Below are positions 36,955 to 45,425 of a stretch of 64,000 bases of DNA, piece by piece. Position 1 is the stretch's first letter; each line of letters starts with the position of its first letter. The translations under genes were made by a program, and so were the position numbers. Origin of the DNA: Methylobacterium sp. E-045 (GTDB lineage: Bacteria; Pseudomonadota; Alphaproteobacteria; Rhizobiales; Beijerinckiaceae); NCBI RefSeq assembly GCF_022829685.1, contig NZ_JAKSYE010000089.1:1-64000 (forward strand). Reading direction: 5' to 3'. The notes beneath the pieces were generated by a model. That model was given only the letters and a program-made list of their open reading frames with translations, made no database searches and was not told where the DNA came from.

Positions 36955-37005
36955 CGATGCACCCGAGTCGCAGCGGCGGGCGCTTGCCGACCCTTGAGGT
37001 AGACC

Positions 37006-39399
37006 ATGGCCGTGGGCGATGAACAGCGACTGATCACGCCGATCAGCCAGCGGCATTTCGAGCTCTATGCGCTGTCGCTCGAACGTGGGCCCAATTTCGA
37101 TGCCGCGCAGATCTTCGGGAGCTATCAGGCCGGGCGCGGCAGCGCGAGCGGCTGCATTCTCCTCGATCCTGAGGGCGGGACCTTCACTACTCTAGCCTTG
37201 CGCAGACGGGTTGATCATCGCTGGGTGCGCGTCGATGAAGGCGGCCCCTTTTCGACTCCCGAAGCCGCGCTGGATCACCTCAGCCTCAGCATGCGCGCCG
37301 GCGAGCAGCCCGAGCCATTGCCGCCGGGCACGCGGCGGCGGCCGCTTCTGCTGAAGACCGGATCGCGAGGGACGTCGCCGGAGTTCGACCTGCTGACGAG
37401 CACGATCAGTCATTACCCGGCGCTGATGGCGGTCGGCGAATGCTACCTCGCGCTTCCCAGTCCGGACGCCAACTTCGTCACCGATCTGCAGACCAACAAT
37501 TTCGCGTCCCGCCTCTTCGAACTCTACCTTCTTGCCTGCTTCCGCGAGCAAGGCCTGATCGTCCGGCAGGAGCACGTCTCTCCGGACTTCCTGATAGAGA
37601 ACGATGGCGCAGCCTGCTGGATCGAGGCAGTGACTGCGAACTCCGAGACGCCCCGCTCCGGCGGGATCGGTGACTGGGTGCATGCTCCGGTCGACCGTAA
37701 CGAACGCCTGACCGGCGCGCCAGCCGAGCGCTTCGCCAAGACGCTACGCGGCAAGCTTCAGCGCAACTATCATGAGCTGGGTCATGTGAAGGGGATGCCC
37801 TTCGCTCTGGCAATCGCCGACTTCCATGAATCCGGCTCAATGGTTTGGAGCCGCGAGGCTTTGCCGACCTATCTCTACGGCCTGCGGGCAGACGTCGAAG
37901 GCGAAGGCGCCGAGCGACGTGCGATCGGCACGCCGATCAACAATCTTACGGGCAAGCACGGCATTCCGGCCGGGCTGTTCCGCGATCCCGATTTCGCCCA
38001 CCTCTCGGCCGTCATCTTCAGCAACGCGGCGACGCTCGCCAAATTCAACCGCATGGGCTTTCTCGCCGGATGGCGGCCGCCGGGCCTCACGATGACCCGC
38101 CGCGGCATTCTCTTCGACCGAACGCCGGGCGCGCTGGAGCCCATTGATTTCGACCTTCCAGTCGACAGCGCCGAATACCAGGCACTCTGGCCTTGGGGCG
38201 AAGCCTGGTGCCAGGAAATGGAGGTCTTTCACAACCCGCAGGCGACGCGTCCCATTCCCTTCGATCTCATACCTGGCGCAACGCACTGGTTCGAGCGCGG
38301 CGGCGACGTCGAGTGCAGAACCATGTGGGCGAATTCGGTCATTTCATCGATCACGCATTTGCGCATGGCCGACGAGCCGAGAAGACGAGCGGCGTCCGAA
38401 GTGAAGGCGAGCGGCTATGATCCGTCCGTCAGCCAAGCCTCGCCACCGTCGCTAATCAGAGGAGAACCGCCAAGTATGGCGACCGAACCATCCGACCGGA
38501 CGATCGTCCTCCACCTCTTGCGCGGCGCTGTCCCCGAGCGCGCCGATGAGATCAGCAGTCTATGGAGCCAATACGGCCATGCCGTCGAAGTCACGCCCAG
38601 CACCAAGGGCGTGACGATGAATGCGGACGCCAGCCGCATCAAGTTCGACACCAAGACGATCGACTTCTTTTGGCTGCTCGGCTTCAGCGCCTGGCGCGCA
38701 ATCGAGGTCTATTCGCCCGCCCTGGTGCTCGCGACGATGACCGGCATACCGCTTGATCAGGCGCTCAACATCGACGCCGAACGGGGGCAATACGAGTTCG
38801 ACTACAAACAGCGCATCGCCAGCGCCCAGTCGCTTATTGCCGCCGAGCAAACCCCGGACGTTTCCTGGCCATCAGACGTTCCTGAGCCGACCGCCGATCG
38901 TGAAGGCCTTGGAGACAATCAGCACAAAGCCGTCTTCGACCTGGTCGCGCTGGCCCTTGCCTTCGCGCTGCTGCACGAGTTTCGACACGTCATGTACTGC
39001 GCCGACAACAGCGCGCCCTCGACGCTGCCAGAAGAGGAAATCGCCTGCGACACCTGGGCCCGCGAGTTCATGACCAGCGGCCTTGCTGCTTACGCAAAGG
39101 AACACGGTCACAACTACGCCCAAGTCCAGCAGAAGCGTGCGATGGCAATAGCGCTCGCCGCCGTGATCATTCATGCGATGACGCCCACCCACGCGCATTG
39201 GGGCAATCGGCAATATCCGCCGATCGCCGAGCGGCTGACGGCGATGATCGGCGGCTACAATCTGCCCGCCGGCTCGTCCTTCTGGCCCTTCACGGCCTGT
39301 CTACTGATCGCGCTCATGCGGCAGGAGAACCGGCCGCTCGACATCGTCGCACACTCAAACCAGGTAATGGTCGAGGCCCTACTCGACCGGCTCCGTTGA
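37006..39399 (+). CDS. PD-(D/E)XK-like protein B with C-terminal HExxH peptidase domain
   Basis: 797 residues. Residues 10-85 are an unassigned domain (ERGPNFDAAQIFGSY, GSASGCILLDPEGG). Residues 165-210 repeat the nuclease-like pattern of the upstream gene (Glu172, Asp194, Glu207 in CWIEAV). From about 490 a second protein-like unit begins. Its helix LLHEFRHVMYCAD (His657, Glu658, His661) followed by EEEIACDTWARE is a zinc-metallopeptidase site resembling the Lit/U49 phage-exclusion type. An internal ATG at 38476 with GAGGAG upstream could start a separate 307-residue peptidase. Start chosen at 37006 with GAGG 9 bases before. Confidence 0.7.
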   Translation: MAVGDEQRLITPISQRHFELYALSLERGPNFDAAQIFGSYQAGRGSASGCILLDPEGGTFTTLALRRRVDHRWVRVDEGGPFSTPEAALDHLSLSMRAGEQPEPLPPGTRRRPLLLKTGSRGTSPEFDLLTSTISHYPALMAVGECYLALPSPDANFVTDLQTNNFASRLFELYLLACFREQGLIVRQEHVSPDFLIENDGAACWIEAVTANSETPRSGGIGDWVHAPVDRNERLTGAPAERFAKTLRGKLQRNYHELGHVKGMPFALAIADFHESGSMVWSREALPTYLYGLRADVEGEGAERRAIGTPINNLTGKHGIPAGLFRDPDFAHLSAVIFSNAATLAKFNRMGFLAGWRPPGLTMTRRGILFDRTPGALEPIDFDLPVDSAEYQALWPWGEAWCQEMEVFHNPQATRPIPFDLIPGATHWFERGGDVECRTMWANSVISSITHLRMADEPRRRAASEVKASGYDPSVSQASPPSLIRGEPPSMATEPSDRTIVLHLLRGAVPERADEISSLWSQYGHAVEVTPSTKGVTMNADASRIKFDTKTIDFFWLLGFSAWRAIEVYSPALVLATMTGIPLDQALNIDAERGQYEFDYKQRIASAQSLIAAEQTPDVSWPSDVPEPTADREGLGDNQHKAVFDLVALALAFALLHEFRHVMYCADNSAPSTLPEEEIACDTWAREFMTSGLAAYAKEHGHNYAQVQQKRAMAIALAAVIIHAMTPTHAHWGNRQYPPIAERLTAMIGGYNLPAGSSFWPFTACLLIALMRQENRPLDIVAHSNQVMVEALLDRLR

Positions 39400-39417
39400 C
39401 GATGCGAGGAGAGCGCG

Positions 39418-39921
39418 GTGCCGGTCTATTTCATTGGCGAAGATGAAAACGGATGCTCCCCGATCAAGATCGGCGTGGCGAAGAATATCGAAGGGCGCAA
39501 GCGCAACCTCCAGACGGGGAATCCCTTGGAGCTGCGGCTGCTCGGGTGGATAGAAGCGACCGACGCCTTCCAGCTTGAACGAGAGCTGCACCAGCATTTT
39601 GGATCGACCCATGTGCGTGGAGAATGGTTCAACATCGAGGCGGGTGACATTCTGGCCATTCTCAAGCGCGCCGGCCGCGATGGGTTTGTCGCCAAGAACG
39701 CCCACGCGTTCCAGATCGTCGGATATGATCGCGACGCCATTCCCGAATATCTCGGTGTGTGGGAGTGGGCCAATCTAGAGATCGACGAGTGCTGCCCGTT
39801 CTGCGGATGCCTGTGCGGCATGCATTTTCAGGAAGCCTCGCAGATGTACTATTGCATCCGATGCGACACGCTGACCAACTTTTCTGAGCACGATCCGCAT
39901 GACGAGCCGCCGGAGAATTGA
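39418..39921 (+). CDS. GIY-YIG nuclease-family protein with zinc-ribbon-like C-terminus
   Basis: 167 residues from a GTG at 39418, preceded by GAGGAGAG. The N-terminal 95 residues match the T5orf172/MUG113 branch of GIY-YIG nucleases: VYFIGEDENG, IKIGVAKNIEGRKRNLQ, then FQLERELHQHFGSTHVRGEWF, with Arg27, His60 and Glu69 as likely active residues. The C-terminal part has two cysteine pairs plus CIRC (CCPFCGCLCG, YYCIRCD), suggesting a zinc ribbon for DNA binding. It lies 18 bases after the peptidase gene and is probably co-transcribed. Confidence 0.78.
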   Translation: MPVYFIGEDENGCSPIKIGVAKNIEGRKRNLQTGNPLELRLLGWIEATDAFQLERELHQHFGSTHVRGEWFNIEAGDILAILKRAGRDGFVAKNAHAFQIVGYDRDAIPEYLGVWEWANLEIDECCPFCGCLCGMHFQEASQMYYCIRCDTLTNFSEHDPHDEPPEN

Positions 39922-40137
39922 GGCTCACACCTGTCTTGCGATGGGCTGAGCCGGCGGTTCAAGTTTGCTGACCTGTCCGGAAAGCGGGAATACGCCGACC
40001 TGACAGACGTAATTCCGGCTTTACGCCTTTGAGGGGAAAGCCTTCCCCTGCGCCCGAGCCTCGTCTCGGTCGACCCCTTCTGCGGGGAGACCCCGCAGCG
40101 CCCCCTTCAGAGTGAAAGTACGGACCGGCCTTGCCGT

Positions 40138-40177
40138 GACGGGTTTAGGGCTGGGAGAGAGGCTCCCGGCGCCCGTC
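40138..40177 (+). ncRNA. Leader hairpin upstream of ardC (copy 1 of a shared element)
   Basis: Outer stem GACGGG (40138-40143) with CCCGTC (40172-40177). Inner stem CTGGGAG (40151-40157) with CTCCCGG (40163-40169) and loop AGAGG. The sequence CGCGGAG follows, then the ATG at 40191. The same layout, with compensating changes in the inner stem, precedes the ParB-like gene. I take it as a structured 5' leader controlling translation. The wider gap 39922-40137 has no gene. Confidence 0.6.
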
Positions 40178-40190
40178 GCGGAGATCCGCG

Positions 40191-41147
40191 ATGTCAAAAA
40201 AGACCGTATCCGCTCGCGCCGGCCAAAACCGGGCGACCCTCTATGACGAAATCACCGACAAGATCATCGCCGAGCTGGAAGCCGGTCGAGTGCCCTGGGT
40301 CCAGCCCTGGGGAACGGCGGCGGCGAAGGCGCCGCTGGCGATGCCAAGGAACGCCGCCACCGGCCGGCATTATTCCGGGATCAATGTTCTGATCCTTTGG
40401 GGCGCCGTGGTCGAACACGGCTTTCCCGGCCAGAGCTGGCTCACCTTCCGCCAGGCGCTGGCGCTCGGCGGCAATGTCCGCAAGGGTGAGCGCGGCACGA
40501 CCGTTGTCTATGCCGACCGCTTCGTACCCGACGACGAAAAGCGGCGCGCCCGCGAGACCGGCGAGGAAGCTCAGGCGATCCCGTTCCTCAAGCGCTTCAC
40601 GGTGTTCAACGCCGCGCAAGGCGAGAACCTGCCGGACAATCTCGCCATCGTCGCGCCACCGCCGCCGCCAGGCCTGATCGAACCCCAGATCGAGGCGCTC
40701 ATCCGCGCGACCGGCATCGACTTCCGCATCGGTGGCAACCGCGCCTTCTACGTCTCGGCGCTCGACTACGTACAGGTCCCGCCGCCCCAGGCCTATTTTG
40801 AACCGATCAACTGGCACCGCACCGCGCTCCACGAGCTCGGCCACGCCACGGGCCATCCGTCGCGTCTCGGCCGGGATATGGCCGGCACCTTCGGTTCCAA
40901 GAAGTACGCGTTCGAGGAGTTGGTGGCCGAGATGAACGCCGCCTTCTGCTGTGCCTGGCTCGGCATCGTGCCGACCGTGCGCCATGCCGACTACATCGGT
41001 TCGTGGCTTGAAGTGCTACGGGAAGATAACCGCGCCATCGTCCGTGCAGCCTCGCAGGCGAGCAAGGCGGCCGACTGGCTGCTCGGCTTCGCCCCCGATC
41101 TCGCGTCACGAACGCCGGAGCTAGACGATGAACGCGAGGCGGCGTGA
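40191..41147 (+). CDS. ardC: ArdC-type antirestriction protein (ssDNA-binding, metallopeptidase fold)
   Basis: 318 residues. The N-terminal ssDNA-binding region includes YDEITDKIIAELEAG and GVVEHG-type motifs. The C-terminal zincin-like domain has HELGH (214-218) and a downstream Glu-rich FEELVAEMNAA helix. ArdC proteins are carried by conjugative plasmids and ICEs to shield incoming single strands from restriction on entry. It follows the structured leader and opens the ICE backbone after the cargo region. Confidence 0.9.
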   Translation: MSKKTVSARAGQNRATLYDEITDKIIAELEAGRVPWVQPWGTAAAKAPLAMPRNAATGRHYSGINVLILWGAVVEHGFPGQSWLTFRQALALGGNVRKGERGTTVVYADRFVPDDEKRRARETGEEAQAIPFLKRFTVFNAAQGENLPDNLAIVAPPPPPGLIEPQIEALIRATGIDFRIGGNRAFYVSALDYVQVPPPQAYFEPINWHRTALHELGHATGHPSRLGRDMAGTFGSKKYAFEELVAEMNAAFCCAWLGIVPTVRHADYIGSWLEVLREDNRAIVRAASQASKAADWLLGFAPDLASRTPELDDEREAA

Positions 41148-41254
41148 GGAAGCTTCGGTGGATATCGGTGTGTTGCCTCGGGCACGTCTATTTTTGCTCG
41201 CAACTTCCCGTGATTCCTGGGGTAATTAGGTATCGAAACTGAGACGGTGCGCCA

Positions 41255-41941
41255 ATGGAGAAGTACCATATCAAACTTACGAAAGAGGAGGCCGAGCTTT
41301 TATCGAAGATCGACCTCCGCTCTCATCATCCCAATCATGACGATGGTCGTGCAGCATATCTGAGTAACCAAGAGCCGATCCTGGCACTTCTCAAGTTGCT
41401 GAGTGCGCGGAAGGCCGTGCCGGAGGTGCGCCTCAACTATTGGAACGATCCCAACTATCGGACCGGCCGCGTCAAGGGCTCACGCAAGGGCCTGTTTGAG
41501 CGGAATGGATGCACCGGATCCGATATCTATACGCATCCTCATTTCCTTGAGCATCTGCGTTATTTTCTGTTCGGGACCGAACTGCCGGAGCCCGTTGTCG
41601 CAGAGTTCGAGGCGAAGGTGGGCAACCCGGAATGGGTTTCTTCGAGCGACATCGTTCCGATCGGCAAAGCGGCGCGTGAGCTGACGCGGAGATACCGCTT
41701 GGATATCGCCGATGCGCCGGAGGAGTTTTTTAAGCTCTGCTTGGATATGGGGCTAGGTCTCAGCACGGCTGAGAGCGTGATGAGATCGGTCAAGCAGGTG
41801 CGCCAGCTGGGCAATCGCGATGAATGCAAGAACAGCAATAGCACCGACGACGGCCCCACCGTAACCGACCACGCCGGCTGGATGCTCGGTTCCTTAGCCG
41901 GCGAGACGCTCGTGGCCCGTCCCGATCGCGGGGCGGCCTGA
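41255..41941 (+). CDS. Hypothetical ICE protein
   Basis: 228 residues starting MEKYHIKLTKEEAELLSKI. There is no recognised motif. The first 110 residues are helical and Asp/His-rich, with a RVKGSRKGLFERNGC segment. The C-terminal end is low in complexity. The gene has lower GC and a different codon taste from its backbone neighbours and stands alone between ardC and the small gene at 42140. It may be a late insertion. Confidence 0.65.
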   Translation: MEKYHIKLTKEEAELLSKIDLRSHHPNHDDGRAAYLSNQEPILALLKLLSARKAVPEVRLNYWNDPNYRTGRVKGSRKGLFERNGCTGSDIYTHPHFLEHLRYFLFGTELPEPVVAEFEAKVGNPEWVSSSDIVPIGKAARELTRRYRLDIADAPEEFFKLCLDMGLGLSTAESVMRSVKQVRQLGNRDECKNSNSTDDGPTVTDHAGWMLGSLAGETLVARPDRGAA

Positions 41942-42139
41942 AACGGCCCGGGTCTTGATCGGCGCATTGTCGAACCTTATCTTTCACCCTGCTTCGCATG
42001 ATGGCGCTTCGCCGTCAGCCCCGATTCCGATCGGGGCCCCGTCCTCCAAACGTGGAGGTTAACCGGCGCAGCCCCGCGGAGGGGCGCGTCGTGTGCGGCA
42101 GTTTTCTCCGAGGGCCATTTTTAACCTTTGGAGAAAATT

Positions 42140-42376
42140 ATGCCACGTAAGTCAGCCCCCTATTCCGATGCAGAAATTGCGCTTGCGAAGCGCCTCTTTG
42201 CGCAAGCCGAGGCCAGTGGGACGTTAAAGCCCCCGCGCGGCCTCATCGCGATCGCACTGAGCAACGGATATCGTCAATCGGTCTCGCAGACCGTGACCTA
42301 TCGAGATTACCTCCGTGACGCGCGGCAGAGGCTTTCGATTCGTGTCGGCGTCAGTGGTGGGCGTCGTCGGAAGTAG
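42140..42376 (+). CDS. Small basic protein of unknown function
   Basis: 78 residues from the ATG at 42140, with TTGGAG 8 bases upstream. The frame also allows a TTG at 42128. The product is basic (KSAPYSDAEIALAKRLFAQA, then GYRQSVSQTVTYRDYLRDARQRL) and looks helical. Its 3' end stops 25 bases before the second leader hairpin. Genes of this size and place are common in this ICE class. The function is unknown. Confidence 0.6.
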   Translation: MPRKSAPYSDAEIALAKRLFAQAEASGTLKPPRGLIAIALSNGYRQSVSQTVTYRDYLRDARQRLSIRVGVSGGRRRK

Positions 42377-42401
42377 AGGAAGAGAGCGGACGGGATTTCG
42401 T

Positions 42402-42442
42402 GACGGGTTGGAGGTCGAGAGAGAGGCTCTCGGCCGCCCGTC
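42402..42442 (+). ncRNA. Leader hairpin upstream of the ParB-like gene (copy 2)
   Basis: Outer stem GACGGG (42402-42407) with CCCGTC (42437-42442). Inner stem TCGAGAG (42415-42421) with CTCTCGG (42427-42433) and the same loop AGAGG. CGCGGAG follows, then the ATG at 42458. Compared with the ardC copy, the fourth inner pair changes from G-C to A-U and the sixth from U-G to C-G, so the base pairing is kept while the sequence changes. Confidence 0.6.
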
Positions 42443-42457
42443 GCGGAGTACATCCCG

Positions 42458-44587
42458 ATGGCTACTGCCGTTCAGAAGATCACCCTGTCGTCCTCGCGCG
42501 ACATCCCCTTCAACAAGCTGGTGCTCAGCCAGTCCAACGTCCGGCGCGTGAAGGCCGGCGTCTCGATCGATGACCTTGCGGCCTCGATCGCCCGACGCGG
42601 CCTGATCCAGAGCCTCAGCGTCTTCCCGGTGGTCGACGCCGAGGGCGTTGAGACCGGCATGTTCGAGGTGCCCGCCGGCGGCCGACGCTTCCGCGCGCTG
42701 GAGATGCTGGTAAAGCAGAAGCGCCTCGCCAAGGTCGCACCCGTGCCCTGCGTTGTCCGCGACCCTGACGGCGCGATCCTCCCCGAAGAGGTGTCGCTGG
42801 CCGAGAATATCGAGCGCGCGCCGCTGCATCCCCTCGACCAGTTCCGTGCCTTCCAGGACATGCGCGACAGGGGCATGAGCGAGGAAGAGATCGCCTCGGC
42901 CTTCTTCGTACCGGCACAGGTCGTGAAGCAGCGTCTCCGGCTGGCATCGGCGTCGCCCGCACTGCTCGAAATCTATGCCGAGGACGGCATGACGCTGGAG
43001 CAGCTCATGGCATTCACCGTGTCTAACGACCACACCCGCCAAGAACAGGTCTGGGAGGCGATCAAGGACGCTTGGTCGAAGGAGCCGTACCAGATCCGCC
43101 GCATGCTTACCGAGACCACGGTGCGCGCCTCGGACAAGCGTGCCGTCTTCGTCGGCATCGAGGACTATCAAGCGGCCGGCGGCGTTACCATGCGCGACCT
43201 CTTCCAGTCCGACGATGGCGGCTGGCTGCAGGACCCGGCGCTCCTTGACCGCTTGGTCGCCGAGAAGCTGAAGGCCATGGCCGAGGAGGTCGCCGCCGAA
43301 GGCTGGAAGTGGATCGAGGTCGCGGTCAGCTTCCCCTATGACGCGCCCCGCGGCCTGCGCGAACTTCAGGGCGAGCCGCTCGACCTGACCGCCGAAGAAC
43401 AGTCAACGATCGACGCGCTCATCGGCGAGCAGCAGAAGCTCGAGTCCGAATATGAGGGCGCCGACGAGCTGCCGGACGAAGTCGATCAGCGGCTCGGCGA
43501 GATCGAGACGGCACTTGCCGCCCTCAACGCGCGGCCGGTCCGCTACGAGACCAACGACATCGCCCGCGCGGGCGTCTTCATCAGCATCGCGCATGACGGC
43601 CAGCTCGAGATCGATCGCGGCTACGTCCGACCCGAGGACGAGGCGCCGACCGTCTCCGAGGGCGACGATGACGTGGAAGTCCATGGCGCTCCGGCCGAGC
43701 CCGTCGCGCAGCGGGCCGTGATCACGATCGGCGGCCAACCTGCCGAGTCGGAGGACGACGAGGACGATGCGATCAAGCCGCTGCCGGATCGCCTCGTCAC
43801 CGAACTGACGGCCCATCGCACCCTGGCGCTACGCAATGCGCTGGCCGACAATCCGAATGTCGCGATGACCGCGCTCCTGCACAAGCTGGTTTCCGACACC
43901 TTCCAGCACCGCATGTACAAGGGCGCCATGGAGGCTTCTGTCAGTCACGTCTTCTTCCCGGTGCAGGACGACGCGTTGAAGGACAGCCCATCGGCCCGCG
44001 CGGTGCATGAGCGCCACGAGGGCTGGGCAGGCGACATTCCCGCCGAAGATGACGCGCTGTGGGACTGGCTGACGGCCCTCGACGACACGAGCCGCATGGC
44101 GCTCCTAGCGCATTGCGTGAGCTACGGCGTCAACGCGCTCTACGAGAAGCCGAACCCCTATGGCGGGAGCGGCGTCTCGCAGCACGACCTCGACATGCGG
44201 CTCGGCCAGGCCGACCGACTGGCCCGCGCCACTGGCCTCGATATGGTGGACGTCGGTTGGCGTCCGACCGTCGGCAACTATCTGGGCCGCGTCACCAAGC
44301 CCCGCATCCTTCAGGCAGTTCGCGAAGGCGCCGGCGAGCAGGCCGCCCAACTCATCGACCACCTGAAGAAAGGCGACATGGCCAAGGAGGCCGAGCGCCT
44401 TTTGGCCGACACCGGCTGGCTGCCGGAGCCCATGCGCCTGGTCGCCGACGAGCCGAGCGCTGTTCACCTCTCCATGGGCGAGGTCGACGCGGCAATCGAG
44501 CTGCCGCAATTCCTCTCCTCCGACCAGGAGGACGCGGAGGCCGCCGATGCAGAAGAGGACCCGGTCACCTTGGTCGCCGCAGAGTGA
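42458..44587 (+). CDS. Large ParB/RepB-family protein
   Basis: 709 residues, about twice the length of an ordinary ParB. The N-terminal ParB core is complete: NVRR (28-31), GGRRFRA (74-80), AENIERAPLHPLDQF (115-129), then an HTH (IASAFFVPAQVVKQRL). The remaining 480 residues, with an acidic middle (EDDEDDAI), are ICE-specific. Similar proteins occur in alphaproteobacterial ICEs next to the strawberry-notch helicase. They may load at a site on the excised circle. The ParA gene of this element is 13 kb away and has its own RHH partner, so this protein may not be the segregation adaptor. Confidence 0.85.
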   Translation: MATAVQKITLSSSRDIPFNKLVLSQSNVRRVKAGVSIDDLAASIARRGLIQSLSVFPVVDAEGVETGMFEVPAGGRRFRALEMLVKQKRLAKVAPVPCVVRDPDGAILPEEVSLAENIERAPLHPLDQFRAFQDMRDRGMSEEEIASAFFVPAQVVKQRLRLASASPALLEIYAEDGMTLEQLMAFTVSNDHTRQEQVWEAIKDAWSKEPYQIRRMLTETTVRASDKRAVFVGIEDYQAAGGVTMRDLFQSDDGGWLQDPALLDRLVAEKLKAMAEEVAAEGWKWIEVAVSFPYDAPRGLRELQGEPLDLTAEEQSTIDALIGEQQKLESEYEGADELPDEVDQRLGEIETALAALNARPVRYETNDIARAGVFISIAHDGQLEIDRGYVRPEDEAPTVSEGDDDVEVHGAPAEPVAQRAVITIGGQPAESEDDEDDAIKPLPDRLVTELTAHRTLALRNALADNPNVAMTALLHKLVSDTFQHRMYKGAMEASVSHVFFPVQDDALKDSPSARAVHERHEGWAGDIPAEDDALWDWLTALDDTSRMALLAHCVSYGVNALYEKPNPYGGSGVSQHDLDMRLGQADRLARATGLDMVDVGWRPTVGNYLGRVTKPRILQAVREGAGEQAAQLIDHLKKGDMAKEAERLLADTGWLPEPMRLVADEPSAVHLSMGEVDAAIELPQFLSSDQEDAEAADAEEDPVTLVAAE

Positions 44588-44657
44588 CGTTCGCGGGGCG
44601 GTTTCGGCCGCCCCCTCCACTCTTCTCGCATCGGGTCCTTGACAAACCCAACTTACC

Positions 44658-44695
44658 GTACCACCTTATTCTGTACCACCATGCATCGTACCACC
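44658..44695 (+). promoter_or_regulatory. Three 15-bp iterons upstream of the RHH gene
   Basis: GTACCACC occurs at 44658, 44673 and 44688, exactly 15 bases apart, which places the copies on successive turns of the helix. TTGACA (44639-44644) lies just upstream. The next gene starts at 44726 and encodes a protein with a ribbon-helix-helix-like N-terminus. RHH repressors typically bind such in-phase repeats, so autoregulation is the simplest reading. Confidence 0.6.
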
Positions 44696-44725
44696 GCATG
44701 ATGTTCCAGATTGCGAGGATCTCCC

Positions 44726-45283
44726 ATGACCGACAAGAAGCCGCTCTCCCGCGTCCAGAAGCAACGCGAAATCCGCGTCGCTGCTGGATGGCAGGAGGTG
44801 AAGGTCTGGGTCCCAACCGAAAAGGACGCCGAGGATATCCGCAACCTGGCCGATGAGCGTCGAAAGAAAGCCGAAGCGCTCGAAGGCCTCCACAACGAGG
44901 TAAAAACAGTGACACCAGAAACCCAGATCCGCATCGCCCAGGCGATCGCCGAGCACGGCTCGGCCGCCTACACGCATTCTTCCGGAGCGGTCCTCGATCT
45001 GATGACGAAGCTCGCCGACGAAGACGATCTCCAGAGCTTCTCGCGTGCCTTCATCATCTTGGCGCGCGCAAAGCCGACCAATGCCGCATCGGTCGCGAGC
45101 TTCATCCCGGCGAAGATCAGCAACTTTCTCATCAAATATCGGGGCGTCGATCCGCGTATGATGATGGACTGGACTCAGGCTCATCCCGAGTGGACCGACC
45201 GCCTCAAGGACGCGGTTCGCGATCCCGAGCGGTTCGAGCTGGTCGTCGAGGCCATGGCGCAAGAAATGAAGCGGCCTCACTGA
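44726..45283 (+). CDS. Ribbon-helix-helix-like regulator
   Basis: 185 residues from the ATG at 44726, with GAGG upstream. Residues 18-50 (REIRVAAGWQEVKVWVPTEKD onward to NLADERRKKAE) fit a ribbon-helix-helix DNA-binding domain: a basic strand followed by two helices. The remainder is helical and unassigned. The iterons before it suggest that it represses itself. A strong terminator follows the stop. Confidence 0.65.
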   Translation: MTDKKPLSRVQKQREIRVAAGWQEVKVWVPTEKDAEDIRNLADERRKKAEALEGLHNEVKTVTPETQIRIAQAIAEHGSAAYTHSSGAVLDLMTKLADEDDLQSFSRAFIILARAKPTNAASVASFIPAKISNFLIKYRGVDPRMMMDWTQAHPEWTDRLKDAVRDPERFELVVEAMAQEMKRPH

Positions 45284-45304
45284 CCGCGGCAGATCCCAAA
45301 GGAG

Positions 45305-45331
45305 GCCCGGCGAAAGCCGGGCTTTTTTTTT
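45305..45331 (+). terminator. Rho-independent terminator after the RHH gene
   Basis: GCCCGGC (45305-45311) pairs with GCCGGGC (45316-45322) around GAAA, followed by nine T. A textbook terminator that separates the RHH gene from the helicase gene. Confidence 0.92.
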
Positions 45332-45384
45332 GCCCGCGGCGGACGGTGCCCAACTCGGGGAGTTCGAGAGCAAGAGGACGGCCG

Positions 45385-45425
45385 GGACGGGTTTGAGCCC
45401 GTCCGGTCGAGAGAGAGCGCCGGAC
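45385..45425 (+). promoter_or_regulatory. Alternative hairpins in the leader of the methyltransferase-helicase gene
   Basis: GGACGGG (45385-45391) can pair with CCCGTCC (45398-45404), or GTCCGG (45401-45406) can pair with CCGGAC (45420-45425). The two stems share GTCC and exclude each other. The loop of the second contains GAGAGAG as in the two leader hairpins above, and the first begins with the same GACGGGTTTGAG-type string. This may be a diverged relative of that element, acting 37 bases before the start at 45462. Confidence 0.4.
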
